From: Bacteroidales bacterium UBA6408
GTDB lineage: Bacteria > Bacteroidota > Bacteroidia > Bacteroidales > UBA932
DNA length: 64,000 nt
Reading direction: 5' to 3'
Assembly: GCA_002439805.1 (NCBI GenBank)
Contig: DJPQ01000092.1
Coordinates: forward strand, 1-64,000
The notes under the pieces were generated by a model. It searched no databases. It saw only the letters and a list, made by a program, of their open reading frames with translations, and was not told the origin of the DNA. Of this stretch, positions 56,814-64,000 are shown one piece after another. Within the stretch, counting starts at the first letter, position 1. Every line of letters begins with the position of its first letter. Made by a program: the position numbers and the translations under genes.

Positions 56814-57695
56814 TCATCTCCCGTTCTCCGCAAGCCGGAGAAGATACCGTCCGTACTCGTTGCCGCGCATCGGCACTGCAAGACGGCGCAGCGCTTCCGT
56901 GTCAATCCAGCCCTGCCGCCATGCGATTTCCTCAAGGCTGGCGACCATCACCCCCTGACGGTTCTGCACGGCCTGAATGAACGAGGATGCGTCGGCAAGT
57001 GATTCGTGCGTGCCCGAATCAAGCCACGCGAAACCGCGGCCAAGCAATCTGATTTTCAACTCACCCCGATGAAGAAAGGCCTCATTGAGCGCCGTTATCT
57101 CAAGTTCGCCGCGTGCCGAGGGGCTGAGTTCCCGGACGATTTCCACAACGCTGTTGGGGTAGAAATAAAGTCCGGTAACGGCGTAGTCGCTCTTGGGCTG
57201 TTCGGGTTTCTCCTCTATGGACAGGACATTTCCCTCAGAGTCGATTTCAGCGACGCCGTATCTCCTCGCATCACGCACGGAATAGCCGAAAACCGTCGCG
57301 ACCTGCCTCTCCGCCGTCAGGGTCACGGTCTCACGAAGCATTCCCGTGAAGCCCTGCCCGTAGAAAATGTTGTCCCCAAGGACGAGGCAGACATCGTCGT
57401 TTCCGATAAATTCCCGCCCTATGAGGAAGGCCTGGGCAATGCCTTCGGGCTTAGGCTGTTCGGCGTATGAGAACCTCACCCCGATTTCGCATCCGTCGCC
57501 CAGAAGACGGCGGAAAAGCGGCAGGTCGGCAGGCGTGGAGATGACGAGGATGTCCCTGATTCCGGCAAGCATGAGGACGGAAACAGGGTAATAAATCATC
57601 GGTTTGTCATAGACCGGGAGCAGCTGCTTGCTGACCCCTTTCGTAATCGGGTAGAGCCTTGTGCCAGCCCCTCCTGCAAGAACTATCCCTTTCAT
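56814..57695 (-). CDS. rfbA: Glucose-1-phosphate thymidylyltransferase
   Basis: The first dTDP-L-rhamnose enzyme, forming dTDP-glucose from glucose-1-phosphate and dTTP. The 293-residue protein has the N-terminal signature IVLAGGAGTRLYPITKGVSKQ (pyrophosphorylase G-G-x-G-T-R-L), DKPMIYYPVSVLMLAGI, VLGDNIFYGQGF and the sugar-binding EEKPEQPKSDYAVTGLYFY. GFAWLDSGTHESL near the end is also conserved. 18 bp after the PHP phosphatase gene. Confidence 0.96.
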   Translation of the reverse strand: MKGIVLAGGAGTRLYPITKGVSKQLLPVYDKPMIYYPVSVLMLAGIRDILVISTPADLPLFRRLLGDGCEIGVRFSYAEQPKPEGIAQAFLIGREFIGNDDVCLVLGDNIFYGQGFTGMLRETVTLTAERQVATVFGYSVRDARRYGVAEIDSEGNVLSIEEKPEQPKSDYAVTGLYFYPNSVVEIVRELSPSARGELEITALNEAFLHRGELKIRLLGRGFAWLDSGTHESLADASSFIQAVQNRQGVMVASLEEIAWRQGWIDTEALRRLAVPMRGNEYGRYLLRLAENGR

Positions 57696-57713
57696 ACTCA
57701 GGCAATTTACAAT

Positions 57714-58445
57714 TTATTCTTCCTCTGTCTGCGGAAGGTTGGCGAGAAGCCTCGCAAGTGATTCTATCGTGGACTTCGTCAGAGCCTTCACGCTGTACTG
57801 CTCCATTATGCCCCGGACCCGGTGACAATCAGAGCCGACCGCGGAATACAGCCCGTTCTTCAGAAGCCATTCCGCCTTTTCTCTGGCGGTGTTGCCGTAA
57901 TACCCGGTCAGCGAAGAAAGATTCATCTGAAGCCTCACCCCGCGGGCGGCAAGCGCACGGTAGTCCTCCTTCCGAAAGTAGCGGTAGCGTTCCGGATGAG
58001 CCAGCATGGGAGTGATTCCGGCCATGAGGATGTTGGAAATTATCGCGTCAAAGTCGTAGGGAGGATTGTTGACCGAAGTCTCCACGAGCACGCAGCCCTT
58101 CCCGTGATAGAGAAGGTCACGCGAGCGCAGTCTCTCCATAAACAGGTTGTCCATCATGTACTCCGCCGCAAGATGCAGGCGTATGCTTCCTTTCCAGAGG
58201 GACTTCAGCAGTTCGAAACGCTCCCTGAGCTGTTCAGTGCCGTTGGGGACATCCTCCATGATATGAGGCGTGCACCACACGTCAGTGACCCCGAGCGACT
58301 CCTCGAAAGAAAGCATCTCAAGCGAGTCCTTGCGGTGCTTCGAACCGTCATCTACCCCGAAAAGAATGTGCGAATGCGCATCGACGGAGCCCGGAAGGAC
58401 CCCGGACTCCGCCAATGAATAACGCTTTTTCAGAAAATCGAACAT
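57714..58445 (-). CDS. PHP-family tyrosine phosphatase (CpsB/YwqE-like)
   Basis: A metal-dependent protein-tyrosine phosphatase of 243 residues that dephosphorylates the Wzc-type kinase encoded just upstream. The PHP motif DAHSHILFGVDDGSKH is at about residues 22-37. DVWCTPHIMED, LAAEYMMD, PMLAHPERYRYFRK and the C-terminal GSDCHRVRG supply the remaining metal ligands. It is 41 bp after wzc. Kinase and phosphatase cycling controls polysaccharide assembly in related systems. Confidence 0.93.
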   Translation of the reverse strand: MFDFLKKRYSLAESGVLPGSVDAHSHILFGVDDGSKHRKDSLEMLSFEESLGVTDVWCTPHIMEDVPNGTEQLRERFELLKSLWKGSIRLHLAAEYMMDNLFMERLRSRDLLYHGKGCVLVETSVNNPPYDFDAIISNILMAGITPMLAHPERYRYFRKEDYRALAARGVRLQMNLSSLTGYYGNTAREKAEWLLKNGLYSAVGSDCHRVRGIMEQYSVKALTKSTIESLARLLANLPQTEEE

Positions 58446-58486
58446 GAGCGTATGCTAAATTACTGTCCTGTCACCTTGAGCTGCGG

Positions 58487-60916
58487 CTAGCTCTTCTGAG
58501 TGTCGTCTTCCGCATTCCCATATCCATATCCGTAACCATATCCATATCCATATCCGTAACCGTTGCCAGCCTTCGCATAAGGCTTGTAGGTCATAGGCAC
58601 GCCGTTGAGAACTATGCACATATGAGTGTAGCGGTTGTTCTCGTAGAGTTCGTTGATTTTCGGAAGAAGCCTCTTGTCGAAAAGTCCGGAACGGGCGATG
58701 AAGAGCGTCATATCGACATACTGCGTCACGATTGCGGCGTCGGCGACAATCTCAATCGGAGGACAGTCGAGGAATATGTAGTCGTATCTCTTCTTAAGTT
58801 CCCCAATCATAGTGACAAACCTGTCCGAAAGAAGGAGCTCGGTCGGATTCGGAGGAAGGACACCCACCGGAAGGCAGTCGAGATTCTTTGATACATTGAC
58901 GATTACAGAACCGATGTCATTGACGTCGCCGTTGAGATAGGACGAACCGCCGAGAGATGCCGACACACCGAGAGACTTGCCGAGCGACGCCTTGCGGAAG
59001 TCCAGATCGACAATCACGACGCGGGCCGGCTTGATTGCCATCGCGGCGGCGATGTTTACGCAGTTGAACGTCTTTCCGGAATTAGGGTTGAACGAGGTCA
59101 GCATTATCACGTGAGGTCCCTGCTTCCCGAGCATGAGGTCAAGGTTAGTTCTCATGACCCTGTAGGCCTCGTTCATCATGTCGCGCTTGCCGGCCTTCAC
59201 GATAATCCGGCAATTTTCGTTATCGTACGCCTTCTTCTTGAATCCAAATGCCGCGAACCGCCCTTTCTTAAGCACGGAGAGCGGAATCTCGGCAATGAAC
59301 GGCACCTTGAGGGAGGTGAGGTCAAGTTTGGACTTCACGGTGGTGTCAAGCGTCATCCGGAGGAAGAACCACGCGAACGGAATAGCGCAGCCGATGATTA
59401 TGGCAAGGAGAAGAATCATTGCCTTTCTCGGAGCCACAGGGTTCGGGGAGCCGTTAGGACGCATTATGACGCGGGTGTTGCCGACATTGACGAGCGCAGT
59501 AATTTCATTTTCCTCACGTTTCTGAAGCAGGAAGATGTAGAGAGACTCCTTGACCTTCTGCTGACGCTGCATCGAGAGGAGTTCGTATTCCTGTCCGGAG
59601 CTTGAAGATATGCGTTTGAGAATCTGATCCTCCTGCTGCTTGAGCCCGTCGACCTGAAGAGTGAGCGTCGCCACGAGGTTGTCGATGGAGCGGAGTATCG
59701 CGCTGCGCATCGAGGAGATGGAGACATTGAGATCGGCCACCATAGGGTTCTCGCTTCCGGCGGACTTGTAGCGGTCGCGCTGGAGAATGAGCTTGTTGTA
59801 CTCGCCTATCTGGGACTCGACGCTGGCGCTTGCTATTCCCGAGTTTGAAGGAATGAGACTCGCGGCATGTGAAGGGTCATTGAGATAGTCCTTTATGAAA
59901 TTGGCGATAGAGAGCTGGTTATTGACCTCGAAGAGCTTTTCCGCATAGGTGGACGACTCTTCAAGGTACTGCTGTGCAACCGCCTTTACGTCAGTGAGAT
60001 TGTTGTCGGCCTTGTAGGACTTGAGGTTGCCCTCGATGCCGCCGAGTTCCCGCTCGATTATCCCGAGCCTGTCGGTGATGAAGGAACTGGTGTTACGCGC
60101 CGCGCGGTTCTTGTCATAAAGCCAGACCTCGTTATAGACGTCGATGAGGCTGCTGAGTATGTTCTCGGCGCGTGAAGGGAACTTGTCCTTGTAGTTGAGC
60201 ACAAGAACGGTGGATTCCTTGCTGGATATGTTCGCCGTGAGGTTCTGGCAGTATGCCTTCGCCCGTGCCATCGGATTGGCCCACGAAATGCGTATGTCGT
60301 TCTTCCAGTCCTCGAAGTTCATGGTCGGATGCAGAGTGAGCGAGCCTGCCGGAGTCTCGACGGTCTCCCCAACCTTTCCCTCTACGCCTTCCTTGAGTTC
60401 ATCCTTTCCGATGCGGAACTTTGTGAGGATGAAGGTGCTGTCCGACTTTTTCTTCACGGTGAAGGAAAATCCCTTCGTCGGGTTGTTCCCTTCGAGCTTC
60501 AGTTCCAGAGGCGTGTCCCTGTAAAGTTCCACGCTCCTGAGGAACTGCTTCTCGACATAGGTTGTCTGAAGGTTGTTCCTCTCCACGACCGTGAGCATGA
60601 GGTCAGGCGACGTGAACGCCTCCATCTCATTCTCCACGGCGACCGTGTTCCTGAGCCGCATTCCGCCTCCGGTGAATGAGGAGAGGTTGCGGACCGCCGC
60701 GTCCTGCGCACTCTCATCGACGATGAGTTTCGCGCTGCGGCTGTATGTCGATGGCGTCCGGTAGAGATAAACCCCTGCGAGTATGACACAGAGCACTACC
60801 CCCGCGACATACCACCACTTGTTCGACCAGACGAGATTCCAGATGTCAAGCAGCGAGAACGAGCTCTGATTTCCGTCAAGGCCGCTCTGCTGTGACTGAT
60901 TGTTGAGTTCTTCCAT
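58487..60916 (-). CDS. wzc: Polysaccharide co-polymerase / tyrosine autokinase (Wzc-like)
   Basis: An 809-residue inner-membrane protein that controls chain length and export. The N-terminal Wzz domain has a transmembrane helix at about 33-52. A periplasmic coiled-coil region (LGGIEGNLKSYKADN to LNQLS-type repeats) follows, then a second helix at about 505-525. The BY-kinase domain has Walker A NPNSGKTF, Walker A' VVIVDLDFRKASLGKS and Walker B YIFLDCPP. The C-terminus has the autophosphorylation tyrosine cluster as an alternating Gly-Tyr run of about eight repeats (GYGYGY), encoded by a repeated DNA tract at 58508-58560. It pairs with the upstream wza and the downstream PHP phosphatase. Confidence 0.93.
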   Translation of the reverse strand: MEELNNQSQQSGLDGNQSSFSLLDIWNLVWSNKWWYVAGVVLCVILAGVYLYRTPSTYSRSAKLIVDESAQDAAVRNLSSFTGGGMRLRNTVAVENEMEAFTSPDLMLTVVERNNLQTTYVEKQFLRSVELYRDTPLELKLEGNNPTKGFSFTVKKKSDSTFILTKFRIGKDELKEGVEGKVGETVETPAGSLTLHPTMNFEDWKNDIRISWANPMARAKAYCQNLTANISSKESTVLVLNYKDKFPSRAENILSSLIDVYNEVWLYDKNRAARNTSSFITDRLGIIERELGGIEGNLKSYKADNNLTDVKAVAQQYLEESSTYAEKLFEVNNQLSIANFIKDYLNDPSHAASLIPSNSGIASASVESQIGEYNKLILQRDRYKSAGSENPMVADLNVSISSMRSAILRSIDNLVATLTLQVDGLKQQEDQILKRISSSSGQEYELLSMQRQQKVKESLYIFLLQKREENEITALVNVGNTRVIMRPNGSPNPVAPRKAMILLLAIIIGCAIPFAWFFLRMTLDTTVKSKLDLTSLKVPFIAEIPLSVLKKGRFAAFGFKKKAYDNENCRIIVKAGKRDMMNEAYRVMRTNLDLMLGKQGPHVIMLTSFNPNSGKTFNCVNIAAAMAIKPARVVIVDLDFRKASLGKSLGVSASLGGSSYLNGDVNDIGSVIVNVSKNLDCLPVGVLPPNPTELLLSDRFVTMIGELKKRYDYIFLDCPPIEIVADAAIVTQYVDMTLFIARSGLFDKRLLPKINELYENNRYTHMCIVLNGVPMTYKPYAKAGNGYGYGYGYGYGYGYGNAEDDTQKS
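58508..58560 (-). repeat. Hexanucleotide-type repeat encoding the Gly-Tyr tail of Wzc
   Basis: Plus-strand units CCATAT and CCGTAA alternate (CCATATCCATATCCGTAA and similar), giving Gly-Tyr codons on the minus strand. Each six-base unit adds one Gly-Tyr pair, so slippage changes tail length in frame. Confidence 0.75.
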
Positions 60917-60949
60917 ATATTCAGAAAACTTTGAGGTATTAGATTATTG

Positions 60950-61792
60950 TCAATTGTTGCCGCCGCCTCTTAGAACAAGCGTCGTCACGAGCGTGGCGAG
61001 TGAAACGAGCAATGAACCCGACGATATGGCTATACTCGTGATTCTCAGCCCCTTGTCGTCCATCGTCGATTGACGCTGCTTTACCTTTGAAGGCTCGACA
61101 TAGACGATGTCGTTCTGCTGGAGGTAATATGCCGGGCTGTTGAAAAGGTCGGTGCTGGTGAGATCGACCTCGTATATCACCCTCTTTCCGTTCTGCTCGC
61201 GTATCACGGAGACATTCTCGCGCTTACCGAATATCGTGAGGTCCCTCGCGAGGCTTATCGCCTGAAGGATGGTGACCTTGTCTCCCTCGATGGTGTAGGT
61301 TCCCGGAGAGGTGACCTCACCGAGGACAGAGACCTTGAAATTGGTGAATTCGACCGTGACCACGGCATCGTCAAGATATTTCCTGTCAAGGAGTTCCTTC
61401 TTTATCGTCTCGGCGCATTCCCAACGGGTCTTTCCCGCCACATTGATTTTTCCGAGCACAGGGAAGTCGATGAAGCCGTCGTTGTCAACGGAGTAGCACA
61501 TAATCCGCTGCGAACCTACGCTTGAGACCATTTCGGAACCGGCGCTGTAGGAAACTATCGGAAGATTGAACATCGGCGTCAGTTCAGGAGTTCTGGAACT
61601 TACGACGATTGAAAGCATATCCTTAGGCTGGATTACGATTCCGGCATGCCTGTCGATGGCCTCCGGATTGTTTATGACCTTGTCCTGAAAGTACGGAATG
61701 TTCTTGTAGGAGCCGCAGGAGGCGGCGATGAACATAAGCCCTGCAAGCAGCAGAAGAGCCGTCGCGCCGGGATGCCAGAGTCTTGAATTCAT
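60950..61792 (-). CDS. wza: Polysaccharide export outer-membrane lipoprotein (Wza-like)
   Basis: An outer-membrane lipoprotein of 280 residues that forms the export channel for the glycan. The signal ends in the lipobox FIAASCGS (Cys near residue 26). The Poly_export domain (VIQPKDMLSIVVSSRTPEL) is followed by an SLBB domain (VSVLGEVTSPGTYTIEGDKV, then ILQAISLAR). The C-terminal transmembrane helix (ISSGSLLVSLATLVTTLVL) is unusual for classical Wza and typical of Bacteroidota. The ATG at 61792 is preferred to 61804. First gene of operon 2, with promoter at 61880-61910. Confidence 0.92.
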   Translation of the reverse strand: MNSRLWHPGATALLLLAGLMFIAASCGSYKNIPYFQDKVINNPEAIDRHAGIVIQPKDMLSIVVSSRTPELTPMFNLPIVSYSAGSEMVSSVGSQRIMCYSVDNDGFIDFPVLGKINVAGKTRWECAETIKKELLDRKYLDDAVVTVEFTNFKVSVLGEVTSPGTYTIEGDKVTILQAISLARDLTIFGKRENVSVIREQNGKRVIYEVDLTSTDLFNSPAYYLQQNDIVYVEPSKVKQRQSTMDDKGLRITSIAISSGSLLVSLATLVTTLVLRGGGNN

Positions 61793-61879
61793 TTTCAAAT
61801 ACAAAATTTATTACATAAGTAAGCCTTACAGTCCGTATGCGCGCAGATCAAAGTCCCTGCGATTCCAACATACAGCCTG

Positions 61880-61910
61880 CAAAGATAACAACTAATTTTG
61901 TTAAAATCAA
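61880..61910 (-). promoter_or_regulatory. Promoter of polysaccharide operon 2 (TTG-20-TATCTTTG)
   Basis: On the minus strand TTG (61910-61908) and TATCTTTG (61887-61880) are 20 bp apart, 88 bp before the Wza ATG. An inverted repeat around it (AACAACTAATTTTGTT) may be regulatory. It also marks the boundary from the nhaC gene. Confidence 0.7.
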
Positions 61911-61929
61911 CCACGAATGCATGAGGTCG

Positions 61930-63411
61930 TCATTTCTTTCCGTTCTTTGCCGCAGTTTTCCTATAAACCCTGTAGCCGACGGCGGCGACGAGCATGGACA
62001 TGAGCGGGGATATGATGTTGAAGAAGCAGTATGGCAGGTAATCGAGCGTCGCGACCTTCAGCACCGTGGCCTGGGTCATTCCGCAGGAGTTCCACGGTAT
62101 CAGGACAGAGCAGACGGTGGCGGAATCCTCCACGGAACGGCTCAGAAGGCGCGGTTCAAGTCCCTTTTCCCTGTAGAGGTCCTTGTAGAGGCTGCCGGTG
62201 AGGATTATCGAGAGGTACTGGTCCCCGGTTATCATGTTGGCGAAGATTCCTGTGCCGACCGTCGAAGCTACTATCGTGAATGTGCGGTTTATTCCCTTCT
62301 GGAGCGCGAGCGTGAGGCTCTGGAGCATTCCGCTGCCTACGAGGACCCCGCCGAACGCCGCGGCCGATATGACGAGGAATACGGTCGGCAGCATTCCGGT
62401 GATGCCGTTGGTGGCGATGAGCCTGTCAAGCGCCGGATTGCCGACCGAGATACCGGTCGGGCCGTAGGTCGCGGTCATCAGTCCCTTGAAGCCGTCCATA
62501 AACGAGAGGTGACCGTAGTCTGCTACAGGAAGCCCCGAGGCTATGTGCCAGACGATGTGGGGCTGGAAGATGAGGGCGGCGACGGCGGCGAGAAGGACGG
62601 CGACGAAAAGAGTGAGAATGGCAGGCATCTTTCTGGCTATCAGCACGCCGGTTATGAGCGGGACAATCAGGAGCCAGAGGTTTATGTCGAAGGCGGAGGC
62701 GAGGTCTGAGGAAAATTCGGTGATTGTGCCCTGTGAGTTCACGTCATGGGTGAGGCTGACGATTAGGAATATGACGAGGGCTATGGCGAACGAAGGAATG
62801 GTCGTGATGAGCATATAGCGTATATGCGTGAAAAGCGGCGTGCCTGCGGACGAGGACGCGAGGGTCGTGGTGTCGGAGAGCGGGGATATCTTGTCTCCGA
62901 AATATGCGCCCGAGATTATCGCTCCGGCCGTCCACCCGGCGGAGTAGCCCTGCGCGGCGCCGATTCCGATGAGCGCGACTCCTACTGTCGCTATTGTGGT
63001 CCAGGAACTTCCGGTCATGACGGAGATGAGGGCGCAGATGGCGCAGGTGGCGAAGAGGAATATCTTGGGGGTTATGATCTTCATCCCGTAATATATCATC
63101 ATCGGCACGATTCCGCTGACCATCCATGTTCCGGCGACGGCTCCGATGAGGAAGAGGATGAGTATGGCGGAGCTCACGGAGCGGATGTTGTCCATTATTC
63201 CGTTCTCGAAGTCGGCCCACTTGACCTTGTAGAATATCATGGATATGGCGACCACGACACCGGATGCAAGGAGGAGCGACACTTGACTGGCCCCGTCGAG
63301 GGCGCTTCCGCCGAAGACTCTGATTACAATCGAAAGGGTTGCGGCCAAGAACGCGAAGGGTATCAGCGAGACCCACACGGCCGGTATTTTACCGGGGTTT
63401 ATTAACTTCAT
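61930..63411 (-). CDS. nhaC: Na+/H+ antiporter, NhaC family
   Basis: An inner-membrane antiporter of 493 residues with about 12 hydrophobic segments. The motif GSSWTTIATVGVALIGIGAAQG and GAYFGDKISPLSDTTTLASS are the NhaC signature, and TGDQYLSIILTGSLYK and LIPWNSCGMTQA in the C-terminal half also fit. It exchanges cytoplasmic Na+ for protons. The ATG at 63411 is 18 bp after the lpdA stop on the same strand, so the two may share a transcript. It is followed by the polysaccharide promoter with no clear terminator in between. Confidence 0.92.
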   Translation of the reverse strand: MKLINPGKIPAVWVSLIPFAFLAATLSIVIRVFGGSALDGASQVSLLLASGVVVAISMIFYKVKWADFENGIMDNIRSVSSAILILFLIGAVAGTWMVSGIVPMMIYYGMKIITPKIFLFATCAICALISVMTGSSWTTIATVGVALIGIGAAQGYSAGWTAGAIISGAYFGDKISPLSDTTTLASSSAGTPLFTHIRYMLITTIPSFAIALVIFLIVSLTHDVNSQGTITEFSSDLASAFDINLWLLIVPLITGVLIARKMPAILTLFVAVLLAAVAALIFQPHIVWHIASGLPVADYGHLSFMDGFKGLMTATYGPTGISVGNPALDRLIATNGITGMLPTVFLVISAAAFGGVLVGSGMLQSLTLALQKGINRTFTIVASTVGTGIFANMITGDQYLSIILTGSLYKDLYREKGLEPRLLSRSVEDSATVCSVLIPWNSCGMTQATVLKVATLDYLPYCFFNIISPLMSMLVAAVGYRVYRKTAAKNGKK

Positions 63412-63429
63412 ATATATAATCTATATTAC

Positions 63430-63999
63430 TCACATAGCTGCGCACGCCTGTATTATCTCGGACAAGGTCGGGTGCGGGTGGATTATGTTGCGGAGTTCGG
63501 AGACGGTGGCGTTGAAGTTCATCAGGGCGGTGACCTCGCCGATGAGGTCGGAGGCTCCGGAGCCGAGGATGTGACAGCCGAGGATCTGGCCGTCGCGAAG
63601 GTTCGGCTGCCCCGGCTGCGCGACTATGAGCTTGCAGTAGCCTTCGGAGGCATCCGAGGCAAGAGCCTTGCCGTTGGCCCGGTAGAAGGACTTGAGAGCC
63701 TTGAAGGCTATGCCCTTCTCCTTGCAGTCCTCTTCAGTGAGTCCGACCGCCGCGACTTCCGGGACGGTGAACACGGCCGCCGGCATGATGTCGAGGCGGA
63801 TGGATGAACGGCAGCCGTGCAGCGGGGCTTCGGCATCGCCAGAGCGTTTTTCCCCGACACCGTCCATGCCGCCGAGGATGTGCTCAAGGGCGACCCGGCC
63901 CTGAAATGTGGCGGCGTGCGCGAGCATCATCCTGCCGTTGACGTCACCAATGGCATACACGCCGGGAAGCGTCGTCTGCATATTTTCATCGACGTGAAT
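63430..63999 (-). CDS. lpdA: Dihydrolipoyl dehydrogenase, C-terminal part (5' end outside window)
   Basis: The C-terminal third of a flavoprotein disulfide reductase. The FAD-binding motif TTLPGVYAIGDVNGRMMLAHAA and the dimerisation domain (VFTVPEVAAVGLTEE, GQILGCHILGSGASDLIGEV) are present. The C-terminal active-site pair HPHPTLSE with His and Glu is intact. The frame is open to the window edge (IHVDEN before the first Met), so the CxxxxC redox pair and the NAD domain lie beyond 64000. It is the E3 subunit of 2-oxoacid dehydrogenases or glycine cleavage. 18 bp upstream of nhaC. Confidence 0.95.
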   Translation of the reverse strand: MHVDENMQTTLPGVYAIGDVNGRMMLAHAATFQGRVALEHILGGMDGVGEKRSGDAEAPLHGCRSSIRLDIMPAAVFTVPEVAAVGLTEEDCKEKGIAFKALKSFYRANGKALASDASEGYCKLIVAQPGQPNLRDGQILGCHILGSGASDLIGEVTALMNFNATVSELRNIIHPHPTLSEIIQACAAM

Positions 64000-64000
64000 C

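Overview
The window is a 64 kb chromosomal piece of a Bacteroidota bacterium, most likely of the order Bacteroidales. Three things point there: the protein set (Mfa-like fimbrillin lipoprotein, DUF3467, XerC followed by HPF, RlmD/RlmI, AAA_14-DUF4143 ATPase, Wza/Wzc export pair), promoters that match the Bacteroides -33 TTTG / -7 TAnnTTTG pattern, and a general lack of strong Shine-Dalgarno sites. The family cannot be fixed from sequence alone. No rRNA and no CRISPR array was seen. One tRNA (Cys, GCA) is present.

Layout. 0-1.4 kb: an IS3-family element cut by the window edge. 1.4-2.8 kb: an AAA_14/DUF4143 ATPase behind repeated operator-like boxes. 3-36 kb: mostly housekeeping genes. These cover RNA modification (rlmD, queA, rlmB, rlmI, a RluA enzyme, CCA-adding enzyme), transport (CaCA exchanger, MscS channel, tatAC, ABC genes), valS, kdsC, maf, cinA, pssA, holA, hpf, xerC, peptidases and a split 5'-nucleotidase. 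37.8-43.7 kb: a minus-strand surface-polysaccharide operon (two glycosyltransferases, a pyruvyl transferase-like protein, and a flippase fused to an FrhB-like domain). 44.4-50.2 kb: a fimbrillin locus. 50.2-61.9 kb: a second minus-strand polysaccharide operon (wza, wzc, PHP phosphatase, rmlA-C-B-D, CapD-like dehydratase, ABC exporter). 61.9-64 kb: an NhaC antiporter and the C-terminus of dihydrolipoyl dehydrogenase.

Most notable region. The expressed fimbrillin gene (44659-46182, +) has its own promoter, a 47-residue upstream ORF and a lipoprotein signal. A promoterless, signal-less second C-terminal half lies in the opposite orientation at 49295-50191. The two share a near-perfect 144-bp inverted repeat (45309-45452 and 50043-50186, 142/144 identical by eye), and beyond it the C-termini diverge. 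Each half ends in the same hairpin terminator. Recombination between the repeats would invert about 4.6 kb and swap the C-terminal half of the surface protein while leaving promoter and N-terminus in place. The invertible interval also carries a hipBA toxin-antitoxin pair, a Fic gene that lost its catalytic core, and a DUF2442-HTH protein. No dedicated invertase is next to it, so homologous recombination or an enzyme encoded elsewhere would be needed.

The switch sits between two polysaccharide operons, so the region as a whole looks devoted to the variable cell surface. All functional calls rest on reading motifs by eye; no database search was run.
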